Source: Chaunax sp. Z400
Lineage: Eukaryota; Chordata; Actinopteri; Lophiiformes; Chaunacidae
Direction: 5' to 3'
Length of the DNA: 64,000 nt
Assembly: GCA_037577475.1 (NCBI GenBank)
Contig: CM075202.1
Span: forward strand, 23,776,229-23,840,228
Shown: in pieces, positions 37,001 through 42,062 of the stretch
Numbering within the stretch: position 1 is the first letter of the stretch
How the letters are laid out: every line of letters begins with the position of its first letter
The notes under the pieces: model-generated
The model's database searches: none
The model's input: only the letters and a program-made list of their open reading frames with translations
What the model was told of the DNA's origin: nothing
Translations under genes and position numbers: made by a program

Positions 37001-40000
37001 GCTAGGGGCAATGTTACCATACCCTGGGGAGAAAAGGGAGAAAATGGGTCTTAAAGGATTACATGAAGCAAACTAAGCAGCAGATCCAGTTGCATAAAAC
37101 ATTGGAAATAGTTTCATACACCCTGAAATGAATTTATCTGGTATCCCCAATAACATGGGATCTTAATCACTGGTCTGAATCAAGGTTAAAGCCAAAGCAT
37201 TAAAATCATTGAGCAACATGAATATTCTGTCATGTAAATTTATGAATGAAAAATGAAAAATTCTGACATGTGAGCCATGGACCATGGTTTCCAACTCGGA
37301 TTTTAGTGCTAAGATCATATGTTTTACAAAAACAGGACTCATTGGCACTTTTCCCCATCATGTTATGTCATGGACTGAGGGGTGCTACAGAACAGAAGAC
37401 GACTGGTGGACTGTACATTCAGGCCATAATACAGACTATAACTGACAGTCACGGTTCTGATAACGTGGATTGTCTTGGCTAGATGAGGACCTTCTATCTG
37501 CCTAGATACTTTATATCTACTCTTGTGACAGCAGCATAAACCCCCTGGATGCTACTGCCACACTTTTAATGAAAGGACTGCTTCACAAACAGACGACATA
37601 CAAATTTATTGATGAGGCTGACATACAAACATCAAGACTGTACTCTTCCACTAGCATGTCTCCTCAGAGGAGACAAGCCTGTGGCTCATGCATAAAAAGC
37701 CATTCCCCTCCCCCACCCAGGAGAGTCTGATCGCCGCAGTCTGTTCCAACGCTCCAGGTACTCACCTCTGATGAAGTGTGAACAGCCCTAAACACACCAA
37801 ACCGACGTCACGACAAAGGCTGACTGTTGTGTCACCTCATGTCACCTGTGTCTGGGCCAGAAATTTGCACTTGACCACATCACAAACACTGCAGCCAATG
37901 GCCAACCAGCAAGTACATTCTTGCACCTGTGTGAGAGAAAATAAAGCCACATTTCCACTACGTGGTACCGGATCTACTCGAGTCAACCCAGCTTTGGTAT
38001 CAGGTACTTTTCAGGAGGTCATTTTCCATTAGAGGATAATACCACTCCAGTGTCACTGGTCGTCATAGTGACACTACGAAACTGCCTTAGAGTAGTCTTC
38101 AACACGTCACACTCCTCTCATCAGCTGTTTGAGACAGGAATGTCTACACTTCCTCAATAAAGCGGCCCCAGTAAAGAAGGTTATGGCTAAAGTAGCTTGG
38201 CTGTTTAAGAATGGCTCCAGCAACACTTGTAGTATACAAACAACTTTATTGTTAGACCAACGCGTTTCGGCTTGTGGCCTTCTTCAGGCACATTGCAAAA
38301 AGGATTTATTTAAATTTTTTTTCTGCCTCCTTGAATTTTTTTCTGCTTCATACATACCCTTTTTAAATGCTGTTTGCAATGAGTTTTATGATGACCCTGA
38401 TGAAGGCCACAAGCCGAAACGCGTTGGTCTAACAATAAAGTTGTTCGTATACTGCAAGCGTTGCTGGAGTTTTTGCCTTTTGACCTTTTCCCTTAGTTGT
38501 GACAGAAACCCCTCTTTTTAAGAATGGCAGCCATGGATTTGTGCTGTGCAGGGTACTCGGTGATGCAATGACGCAGTAACAATTTCTCTGGCCAATCATT
38601 CATTAATTCATTCAAAAATTCATTTTCTATAACCGCTTATCCTGTGTGGTGCTGGAGCCTATCCCAGCTGACTTTGGGCGGGAGGCAGGGTTCACATTGG
38701 ACAAGTCACCAGTTCATCACATAGAAAGACAAATGACCATTCACACTCACATTCACAACTACAGTCAAGAGTACTACAGTTTAGAGTCACCAGTTCACCT
38801 CTACTGATGTTTTTGGTGGTGGGTGGAAGCCGGAGAACCTGGAGGGAACCCACACAGACACGGGGAGAACATGAAGACTCCACACAGAAAAGTCCCAGGT
38901 CCTCAGGTAGATCTGAACCCAGGACCGTCTTGCTGGGAGGCAACAGTCCTACCCACTGCACCACCATGCTGCCCCCTCTGACCAATCAGTGGTCTACAAT
39001 GTTTCACATGGCCTTTTAGTACCTGCTCAGCCTTTTTGGAACCACAACGGAGGAGGTACTAAAAAAGTAGTACCAGATGGGTACTGACATGATTTTAAAG
39101 CTATTGTTATATGATTTTTGCCCTCCAAATATCTGAAAATGCAGCCAGGGAATTTGAAAAACTTTTCGGGGGGGCCACAACCCCTCTAGCAAGCTCAGTT
39201 TTTGGACCTTGGTATTTCTAAAATCCCGTGTATGACCATGGGTACTACGTAGTGGAAATGCGGCTAAAGTGGCTGCAGTTGTGACAGTCTGTCTCCAGCA
39301 GTCATAAAGAGAGATGAAGACCAAGGACCAGAGATGTGAAATGTACATGTTTTTCTCCCATTTTCACACTGTCTCTCCACTTAGGTGGTTTCAGTTGGTC
39401 TTCACTCGCTTCATTCCACATCAGCATTTGAAAATATTCTTTTTTTTAAAGTTATTTTTGGGGCATTTTGTCTTTATTTGTATAGGACAGGTGAAGAGAG
39501 GCCATGAGTGAGAAATGAAGCTACAGACGCCGCGTGAGGAATACAGCCTCTATACATGTGGCACTTTAACCATGTGAATATTTTCTGTGTTGAAATTAGG
39601 GGTTGCACAATATTGTGATATCTATATATATTGAAATATATATTGACTAATGACAAAATACAGAAAAAAATTTACATGGAGTGCTATTAAATTACTCGCT
39701 AGTTGAGTAATTTTTTCAAAAATTACTTTTTACTCTTTTCTTTATTTTATAAACCTTAATTGTTCCTATGGGGGAAATTCTCTCTCTGCATTGAGATATC
39801 CCCGAGTAGCAGTATCTTGCGCAAGGACACTTCGACATGTGGATTGCAGGGGCTGGGGATTGAACTCCTGACCTTCCGATGAGTAGACGAGCCCCAGAAA
39901 TGCTTGGAAGAAATGTAGCCAGTGTGGATCCTACTTGATTCAGAAAAGAGTGATATGTTTAAACATAGTTAAACGGCATGACTACTGCCCAACACTGACT

Positions 40001-40749
40001 GTAAGAATCCATTAGTACCTCCTCCAAGGTCAGGTTTTTACTGGCGTTGATTTGTTTATTTGTCTGTCTGCTGTTAGAAGGATTACCCAAAAACTATTTG
40101 ATGGATCTTGATGAAACTTGGTTGGATGGTGGTGCATACGACAACGAAGAAATTTGGAGAATATCTGGATAGAGGGGTGGACTAAGGATTTTTTTCCTCT
40201 GCTTTCTTGAACATTACAAAAATCTTTCGAGCTTTTAAGTCAGTTACACATAAATAAGTTGACAGATTACCATGCCAGTGGGTGAAAGGGTGAAACATAT
40301 GCCATGGTAGAAAGGGATGGCTCTATGAATCTTTTTCACCCCCTTTAAAATAAATTAAAAAGGGGCTGTCGGGCCTCTGCAAATGTATATGCTCCACCGA
40401 GTGTCCTAGTTTCTGTCTTAAAAAAGAGAAACTACAATCAGTGTTTGGAAAAATCAATTTCTTATTAACAGTGCAGCTAAGAAAACGGTCAGCAAATACT
40501 CAAAGGCATAAATTCATAGATACAAGGCAGAATGAAGGGAGAATCACTATGTACTTCTAGCATGAATACAACTTACATATTCCCTAGACTGAATCACATA
40601 AGCCTGGTCAGTGTGAGCCACAATCACAGACCTATGGTTGTGATGACAGTTCCAGCAAAGAAGAAGGCACTGCCCAGATCCCAGTGGCTGGAGTTGTAGG
40701 AGGTATCACCAATAGGATTCACGCCAGCATTCACAGCCTCCACAGAATG
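8017..40749 (-). CDS. kcnk10: kcnk10 (TREK-2) two-pore K+ channel, five 3' coding exons (partial gene)
   Basis: This is the only host protein gene recognised. The exons, in transcript order, are 40749-40632, 37023-36863, 33195-33003, 18313-18171 and 8685-8017. Their lengths (118, 161, 193, 143, 669) join in frame with phases 1, 0, 1, 0 and encode 427 residues plus a stop. The product is a plasma-membrane background K+ channel subunit of the TREK group; family knowledge says it dimerises and is gated by stretch, lipids, heat and pH. The order seen is cap end, pore 1 (TTIGYG), M2, M3, pore 2 (TTVGIGD), M4, then a long C-tail. The pore 1, M4 and proximal tail regions resemble TREK-2 more than TREK-1. 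The start, M1 and most of the cap are missing and probably lie beyond 64000. Whether this is the a or b fish duplicate cannot be told. Confidence 0.93.
8815..8965. repeat. Interspersed repeat with 'TTTAAAGGGAATGGGAGATG' start
   Basis: The same degenerate sequence order recurs at 52345-52460 (TTTAAAGGGAATGGGAGAT, then CAAAACACA, then ACTAAATA). It is a dispersed fish repeat of unknown class located just inside the kcnk10 intron. Confidence 0.55.
8985..9475 (+). mobile_element. L2 LINE 3' fragment (RT C-terminus and UTR)
   Basis: Plus-strand match to the L2 C-terminal coding region (LIQNAAAH, then VIPRVSKSR-like, APLLWNHLP) followed by the typical 3' UTR. An inverted L2 tail lies immediately downstream at 9530-9960. 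Confidence 0.8.
9530..9965 (-). mobile_element. L2 LINE 3' terminal fragment, inverted
   Basis: The end (TTGTATAGCGCCAAATCACA) marks the L2 3' terminus on the minus strand, with GA-rich and AAT-rich parts as at 1-680. Together with 8985-9475 it makes a tail-to-tail arrangement. Confidence 0.8.
9985..10048. repeat. (GT)n(GA)n compound microsatellite
   Basis: Dinucleotide runs of GT then GA following the L2 tail. Confidence 0.95.
10049..11240. other. Intron sequence, no gene recognised
   Basis: Contains a small duplication of GTAGATCTGGTTCAT (10441-10475) and a TAG-type trinucleotide run (10776-10822). No exon or element boundary could be supported. Confidence 0.4.
11246..12650. repeat. 36-bp minisatellite array, about 1.4 kb
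   Basis: The consensus unit is 36 bp: TAGTAGGCAGTATGCAGTAC then ATACTGATGGAGTATG. Shortened variants with TTCATACTGATGG and TAGACAGTATG units are interspersed. Because 36 is divisible by three, several frames on both strands stay open for up to 316 codons; they are purely repetitive (MYCILPTTYSIS-type) and should not be annotated as genes. The array ends degenerate near 12600. Confidence 0.95.
12741..12800. repeat. Short dispersed repeat shared with 16385-16500
   Basis: The segment TAGATGTTATATGTAACATC followed by ACCTGTCAGCTTTGCTTATC recurs twice in tandem at 16400-16500. Class unknown. Confidence 0.6.
13099..13404 (+). pseudogene. Possible THAP-type zinc-finger remnant
   Basis: An ATG opens MPKSCEAGYCCSHN, which resembles the start of a THAP domain (MPxxC...C). 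After about 42 residues the frame shifts into one encoding RNRYLAGVNKKPV, reminiscent of the THAP W/YL-A segment. The distal C-x2-H pair is not seen, so the domain is incomplete. THAP domains occur in P-element-like transposases and in host factors; no transposase core follows. Tentative. Confidence 0.3.
13983..14747. repeat. Long nested inverted repeat (foldback)
   Basis: The outer arms 13983-14201 and 14529-14747 are each 219 bp and reverse complementary with scattered mismatches. The inner arms 14394-14441 and 14482-14529 pair as well, starting GTGCGTACTTCATATTTAAA. Arm 1 carries about 190 extra bp between its outer and inner parts that arm 2 lacks. No coding capacity; a foldback transposon is possible. 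Confidence 0.8.
14789..14916. repeat. 21-bp tandem repeat, about five copies
   Basis: The unit CACGAGATACTAACTCGTTCC is repeated without spacers. The outer units carry CTAATGCACGGC and CTAATGCGTGGC variants, so the array is itself roughly symmetric. It abuts the long inverted repeat. Confidence 0.9.
14935..16380. other. Intron sequence, no gene recognised
   Basis: No exon, terminal repeat or RNA gene was supported here on either strand. Confidence 0.4.
16385..16500. repeat. Two tandem copies of a 57-bp dispersed repeat
   Basis: The unit contains TAGATGTTATATCTA and ATCACCTGTCAGCTTTG; also present once at 12741-12800. Confidence 0.75.
16873..17240 (+). mobile_element. Candidate solo LTR, 368 bp
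   Basis: It begins TGTTACGGGCC and ends GAAGTAACA, so the termini TGTTAC and GTAACA are perfect inverted repeats with the TG...CA rule of LTRs. A perfect 16-bp palindrome, GGGCCAGGCCTGGCCC, lies at 16879-16894. No target duplication was evident, and strand is arbitrary. A MITE is the alternative. Confidence 0.5.
17527..17818. mobile_element. hAT-type MITE, second copy
   Basis: Starts CAGGGGTTCCTAAAGTGGGG and ends TTTTGGGAACCCCTG; clearly related to 6753-7060 throughout. No clear 8-bp target duplication here. Confidence 0.7.
18171..18313 (-). CDS. kcnk10: kcnk10 coding exon: transmembrane helix M4
   Basis: The acceptor is CAACAG; the donor follows GAAGAG. After completing the split glycine, the exon encodes GDRRIDYRKWYRPLVWFW, then the M4 helix (LGGLAYFAAVLNMIGDW), then LRVLSKKTKEE. 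This is the TREK-type M4 and the start of the gating C-tail. The phase agrees with both neighbours (phase 1 in, phase 0 out). It is flanked by two very large introns of about 14.7 kb and 9.5 kb that hold most of the retroelements in this window. Confidence 0.95.
18314..18955. other. Intron sequence adjoining the M4 exon
   Basis: No exon or element could be supported apart from the splice acceptor region next to 18313. Confidence 0.4.
18960..20790 (+). mobile_element. Rex1/CR1-like LINE remnant, interrupted by a MITE
   Basis: At 19260-19430 the plus strand encodes a broken RT N-terminal region (KASKAAGPD-like, FNMSLRLGRI). At 20210-20560 it encodes the RT C-terminal part (KTKELVVYFRK, SLVASALFYAVVCWG). 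The 3' end has TTCCCCTGTGGGATGAATAA followed by TATCTTATCTT repeats, typical of this group. The central RT with its catalytic Asp residues is missing, replaced by the MITE at 19443-20136. Confidence 0.7.
19443..20136. mobile_element. MITE with long terminal inverted repeats and internal tandem repeats
   Basis: The left end TTAGCTGGATTTAAATGGAC and the reverse complement of the right end CTAGCTGGGTTTACATCGAC match at most positions, and similarity extends inward. An internal tandem repeat at 19905-20060 has units of about 38 bp with ACCAGATCATATTAGATCAC. No transposase is present. Confidence 0.65.
20864..21740 (+). pseudogene. ERV gag remnant with CCHC zinc knuckle
   Basis: The reading starts at an ATG at 20864 (MAHRPWTTEDL) but breaks within about 50 codons. 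A second open segment, 21016-21279, looks like the capsid core (QFTKISGIFGG, DRMNEAFPV). Further on, 21634-21674 encodes CFECGQKGHWDKDC, an intact C-x2-C-x4-H-x4-C nucleic-acid-binding knuckle, followed by a stop. Several in-frame stops lie between, so no Gag protein can be made. Confidence 0.75.
21934..22230 (+). pseudogene. ERV aspartic protease remnant
   Basis: A 98-codon open stretch has FLFDSGATMSVI, the catalytic DSGA(T) motif of retroviral proteases, and ends with the typical LIGRDVMQSLGI segment. It follows the gag zinc knuckle by about 260 bp, as in a gag-pro-pol provirus. The frame closes before any reverse transcriptase sequence, and the RT region is missing downstream. Confidence 0.8.
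22354..23256 (+). pseudogene. ERV pol remnant: RNase H and start of integrase, with a captured LINE tail
   Basis: The open frame 22354-23019 contains the end of the RT connection region and an RNase H domain: AAEWVALACKLAKD (Glu of the active site) and NIYTDSRYAFG (active-site Asp), then WKHRKFLTSTGKPIAHH. The stretch 22440-22556 is foreign: it matches a LINE 3' tail ending in AATAAAGCTGATTCTGATTC and happens to stay in frame. At 23190-23256 the integrase motif DHLQIDFVEL appears in another frame, just before the LINE insertion. RT catalytic motifs are absent. Confidence 0.75.
23257..26440 (-). mobile_element. RTE/Rex3-like LINE inserted in the retrovirus
   Basis: Minus-strand element with apurinic endonuclease and RT regions and a 3' end of GGATAAGCGGAAGAAAATGG with GGAT repeats, typical of this fish group. 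Its 3' end abuts the integrase break at 23257. The 5' end lies near 26440 but is not sharply defined. Confidence 0.8.
23297..26298 (-). pseudogene. RTE/Rex3-like ORF: endonuclease plus reverse transcriptase, frameshifted
   Basis: Four consecutive minus-strand open pieces cover the protein. 26298-25288 is the APE endonuclease (GTWNVTSL, LLGDFNTYVG, TWHRDTLGRRSMIDFIVV). 25047-24196 is the RT start (NYRGITLLSLPG, CGFRPGRRTLDQLF, CFVDFEKAYDRVP with catalytic Asp). 24208-24014 has GLRQGCPLSPILF and FADDVVLF, the catalytic Asp pair. 24013-23297 is the thumb and C-terminus (EFKYLGVLFTSEGR, MPPGRLPGEVF). Breaks between pieces mean it is inactive, but the damage is slight, suggesting a younger age than the host retrovirus. 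Confidence 0.85.
26632..26940 (+). pseudogene. ERV integrase C-terminal remnant resuming after the LINE
   Basis: In frame with a Glu-Leu-Ala start, the plus strand encodes DTGLPWTKALPLVL, a conserved integrase stretch downstream of the catalytic Glu, then after frame changes the distal end (VLSNIHRLVREALPKP). About 100 codons of the catalytic core are missing between 23256 and here. A short direct duplication (ILKNEFILKNEL) lies just before it. Confidence 0.7.
26941..27307 (-). mobile_element. Third, truncated copy of the TGTCA-ended repeat
   Basis: Colinear with 6222-6594, ending ACCATGACA at 27307, and directly abutting the retroviral remnant. Confidence 0.75.
27450..27545 (+). pseudogene. 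GIY-YIG endonuclease fragment of a Penelope-like element
   Basis: The plus strand encodes NMVYAVQCNEECNDLYMGET followed by KQPLRRV. This matches the start of the GIY-YIG fold (VYxI/V...LYIGET...R) as found at the C-terminus of Penelope-like reverse transcriptases in fish. Only about 30 residues remain; sequence from 27546 belongs to another repeat. No RT of this class is nearby. Confidence 0.5.
27546..28735. repeat. Unclassified interspersed repeat of about 1.2 kb
   Basis: It has an internal imperfect duplication: TTTCCTGTT(G/A)CACTAGRTGGCACT-type segments at 27950 and 28231, each followed by GGGCGGGACTCTTA and AGATTGGACC. The right end is GTTCCTCGCACGCTTAGTGC then TCGGGCCCTAA, typical of a widespread fish non-autonomous repeat. 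No protein is encoded. Confidence 0.55.
28736..31185 (+). mobile_element. Degraded LINE (CR1/Rex1-like) with poly-G interruption
   Basis: On the plus strand, in order: an endonuclease end (SETLIDRIFTSRPERIT), RT motifs (EQFGFRGNYSTETAN near 29875, KKAFDTVNHSIL near 29980), SMGVLQGSVL near 30150, MYINDLPN near 30200 and MYAADTVIH near 30245 where the usual ADD is AAD, then a C-terminus (QLSYCITSWSQAS; ANGAKLWNSPL). It ends in an ATT microsatellite (31137-31180). Many stops; not functional. A run of 19 G at 30081-30099 lies within the RT. Confidence 0.75.
31186..31689. other. Intron sequence, no gene recognised
   Basis: A short plus-strand open frame (31402-31647) has no recognisable domain and sits in repeat-rich intron. 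Confidence 0.35.
31690..32612 (-). mobile_element. Tc1-like element remnant
   Basis: Terminal-like sequences containing AGAGGTTGAATAATTTTG (right) and AAAATGATTCCACCC (left) bracket a minus-strand transposase piece. It is a different Tc1 subfamily from 4082-5246. Confidence 0.65.
31935..32246 (-). pseudogene. Tc1-like transposase fragment
   Basis: A 103-codon open piece has FWDAVLWSHETKLELLG, where family members have SDET (the catalytic Asp is His here), then RYVWRRKNE and the glycine-rich GGGSVMLWGCF. It then diverges. The missing Asp and the lack of the remaining DDE region show it is inactive. Confidence 0.85.
33003..33195 (-). CDS. kcnk10: kcnk10 coding exon: M3 and pore 2 with variant GIGD filter
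   Basis: The exon begins after CTACAG and ends with one base of a glycine codon before GTGAG. It encodes a short polar linker, the QTKIRV motif, a hydrophobic M3 segment, KHIEGWTALEST, pore helix 2 and the second filter TTVGIGDYVAG. TREK channels normally have GFGD here; the codon is ATT (Ile), one base from TTT (Phe). The rest of the exon is highly conserved, so this is a real exon and not a pseudogene copy. An L2 retrotransposon begins about 38 bp upstream of the acceptor (near 33233), which leaves a short native stretch for the branch point and pyrimidine tract. Confidence 0.94.
33233..35838 (+). mobile_element. L2 LINE, 5' truncated, split by a nested Rex1-like copy
   Basis: The first part, 33233-34595, encodes the endonuclease end (HFNHTLDLVLTYDIE, SDHYLITFEF) and RT pieces (FQSGFREHHSTET, LLDLSAAFDTIDH with the catalytic Asp), with stops. 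The second part, 35468-35838, carries the next RT region (NHGVPQGSV, CYADDTQL). The split point matches the intact order at 59740-59790. It begins about 38 bp from the kcnk10 acceptor at 33195. Confidence 0.85.
34596..35467 (+). mobile_element. Nested Rex1-like LINE 3' fragment inside the L2
   Basis: A 5'-truncated element of about 870 bp encoding the RT C-terminus (YKYLGVHLNNKLDWS, KKGQGRLHMLRRLRSFG, SSIVYAVVCWGGGS, VEEVGERRMLTKLTSI). The frame is broken near 34730. Its 3' end is TTTCCCCAGTGGGGATTAAT followed by TATC repeats, and the L2 sequence resumes directly afterwards. Confidence 0.8.
35839..36110. repeat. GATA/GACA-type microsatellite and 54-bp tandem repeat
   Basis: A TACA/GATA-rich stretch (35885-35972) is followed by two and a half units of GGAACCATCTAGTAG(C/T)CGGTC plus GGGGCCAAAGACTA (35970-36105). 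Confidence 0.8.
36111..36862. other. Intron sequence, nothing recognised
   Basis: Ends in the donor side of the M2 exon. No element supported. Confidence 0.4.
36863..37023 (-). CDS. kcnk10: kcnk10 coding exon: filter 1 end and transmembrane helix M2
   Basis: The acceptor (CCCCAG) and donor (CGG followed by GTAAGT) are both good. The exon encodes two bases of a glycine codon plus 53 residues: YGNIAPSTEGG, completing the TIGYG filter, then a hydrophobic M2 segment including FGIPLFGFLLAGVGDQLGT, then the M2-M3 linker ending EKMFR. The sequence is nearly identical to vertebrate TREK-2 over the filter and M2. The next exon joins at phase 0. No disabling change is seen. Confidence 0.94.
37024..38237. 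other. Intron sequence, nothing recognised
   Basis: No exon, RNA or terminal repeat was supported between the M2 exon and the hammerhead-like pair. Confidence 0.4.
38238..38308 (-). ncRNA. Hammerhead-ribozyme-like motif, inverted minus-strand copy
   Basis: Read on the minus strand: CTGAAGA (38287-38281, allowed because core position 7 is variable), the same stem II with the extra A, GAAAC, ACGCGT and GGTC. The 5' side of stem I reads GTGC instead of GACC, so stem I is broken and this copy is probably inactive. It is the inverted partner of 38372-38447, with about 64 bp between. Confidence 0.5.
38385..38440 (+). ncRNA. Hammerhead-ribozyme-like motif (Penelope-type), plus-strand copy
   Basis: The motif has the core CTGATGA (38397-38403), a short stem II GGC/GCC (38405-38407 with 38413-38415) and GAAAC (38416-38420). 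A GACC/GGTC stem I (38393-38396 with 38426-38429) continues after an internal loop as TTTAT/ATAAA (38385-38389 with 38435-38439). Stem III is the self-complementary ACGCGT (38419-38424), short enough to suggest a dimeric ribozyme. The cleavage position would be after U at 38425. One unpaired A (38404) between the core and stem II is non-canonical. Hammerheads of this kind are known from Penelope-like elements. Activity is inferred, not shown. Confidence 0.6.
38590..38985 (+). repeat. Widespread fish interspersed repeat
   Basis: Contains ATAACCGCTTATCCTGTG, GGAGCCTATCCCAGCTGAC, GGGAGAACATGAAGACTCCA and a final ACTGCACCACCATGCTGCC, the order seen in a very common non-coding teleost repeat. No coding sequence. 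Confidence 0.65.
38986..40631. other. Intron sequence with short repeat fragments
   Basis: Positions 39755-39890 match a fragment also seen at 52215-52345 (GGGGAAATTCT, CTCTCTGCATTGA, AGTATCTTGC). Positions 40040-40205 hold a decayed repeat with GATGGATCTTGATGAAACTT. No exon seen until 40632. Confidence 0.4.
40632..40749 (-). CDS. kcnk10: kcnk10 coding exon: end of extracellular cap and pore helix 1
   Basis: The exon is preceded on the minus strand by a pyrimidine-rich acceptor ending in CAG and followed by a GT donor at 40631-40630. It encodes 39 residues plus one base, including the AGVNPIGDTS stretch, the NSSHWDLGS sequence with a potential N-glycosylation site (NSS), and AFFFAGTVITTIG. 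This is the end of the K2P cap, pore helix 1 and the start of selectivity filter 1. The glycine codon of the filter is split by the intron (phase 1) and is completed at 37023. The exon upstream, which would carry M1, was sought on the minus strand to 64000 and not found. Confidence 0.93.
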
Positions 40750-40923
40750 CTGTGAAGAGAACAGACAGAGGCATGTGAGAAAAGCTGGGTACTGGTCTCC
40801 ACTCTTCAGTCTCTGCTAGAGACAACGCTTTACTGTTAGGTACCTTCAAAACACTCAACTCCTCAGGGTCTGATTTGCACCAAGACGCAACTTTTGATAA
40901 TACTTTGAATATATACTCTAGAA

Positions 40924-42058
40924 CAAGGGTCTTCAACGTTTTTCAGGCCAAGGACCCCCAAGCTGATGGAGAGATGGAGCAGGGACCCCCCTACTATATA
41001 TATTGTATAAAATTGTGTTTTATATTGTGTTTTTAACTGGGCCTAGTGCCATGTATAAACATAGCTACCCTGTTATTGTGCATTCAATACTAAGCTATTC
41101 AAATAATACACAGGTTCATATATTCATGTTTTTATTTTAAACATGTGCAAGGTACAGGGTGGCCGTGCCACTGCCTTTTATAAACATACATCTTGCATAA
41201 AACACTGAGCTATTAAAATAATTCACAGATTCATGTTTTTATTTTAAACATACATGTAGAAGGGACAGTGAATCCTCAAGCCATCTGTGGATGGCACACA
41301 TACTCCCACATTAGTGAGATGTCTGACCCTGATGAGTAGCACACAACTTATCTAACCTTGGACGGATGGAGGTTGTCAGGCAGAGGGTCATATCAGCCTC
41401 AGGCTGCAGTCTTGACCTGTATTTGTTTTTCAGGTAGGTGAGTGAGGAAAATCTTAGACCAGGAATATCTTGCAAAAATGACTGCAAAAGGATTCGTGGG
41501 TGAACTAAATGGCGTCGTTTTTTTATTTGTTATTTGTTCAATTTCTTTTTTACAAAGGTATCTTCTTTTCAATAATATTGCAGCGTGCGTCCTTGTGTTT
41601 GGGATCTTAGTCAGCTGGGGACTGAATAGGCTCTTGGCCAATCACAGGGAACCTGACAGAGCGTAACCGAGTGTAACATTCGGCCTCGTGATTGGCACAG
41701 CAGCGATAGGGGCGGGTCCTCCTCTTTGTGTACAGGAGGCTTGGAGGGACAGGTCTAGGCTAGTCTCGTGCTGTGAATGAACCAGTGCCCAGCTTGAGAG
41801 AACTCCTGTGTGTCGCTGAATGTGTACATTGCTGACTGAAAGATAACTTCTTCTGCCTCCATTTATGCGTTCGCTACAATATGTTGGATTCATGTTAATG
41901 TGTATTTAAAGACATTTAAATTTGTGGAAAAAAATTTAAAAAAATATTTTTTTAATTTTAATTAAAAATTAAAAATATATATTAAAAAATTTCGTGACCC
42001 CCCCTGCAGTACCTCCGCGGACCCCTAGGTGTCGCGGACCCCCTGTTGACGACCTCTG
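40924..42058. mobile_element. hAT-type non-autonomous element with 8-bp target duplication
   Basis: The left end CAAGGGTCTTCAACG and the reverse complement of the right end CAGAGGTCGTCAACA are terminal inverted repeats. The flanking 8-mers CTCTAGAA and CTATAGAA match at 7 of 8 positions, the target length of hAT. The interior has no transposase. Confidence 0.8.
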
Positions 42059-42062
42059 CTAT

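Noticed and set aside
39840..39880. tRNA-like B box (GGGATTGAACTCCTGACC)
   Set aside because: No A box or cloverleaf arms at suitable spacing; it belongs to a dispersed repeat also seen at 52215-52345.
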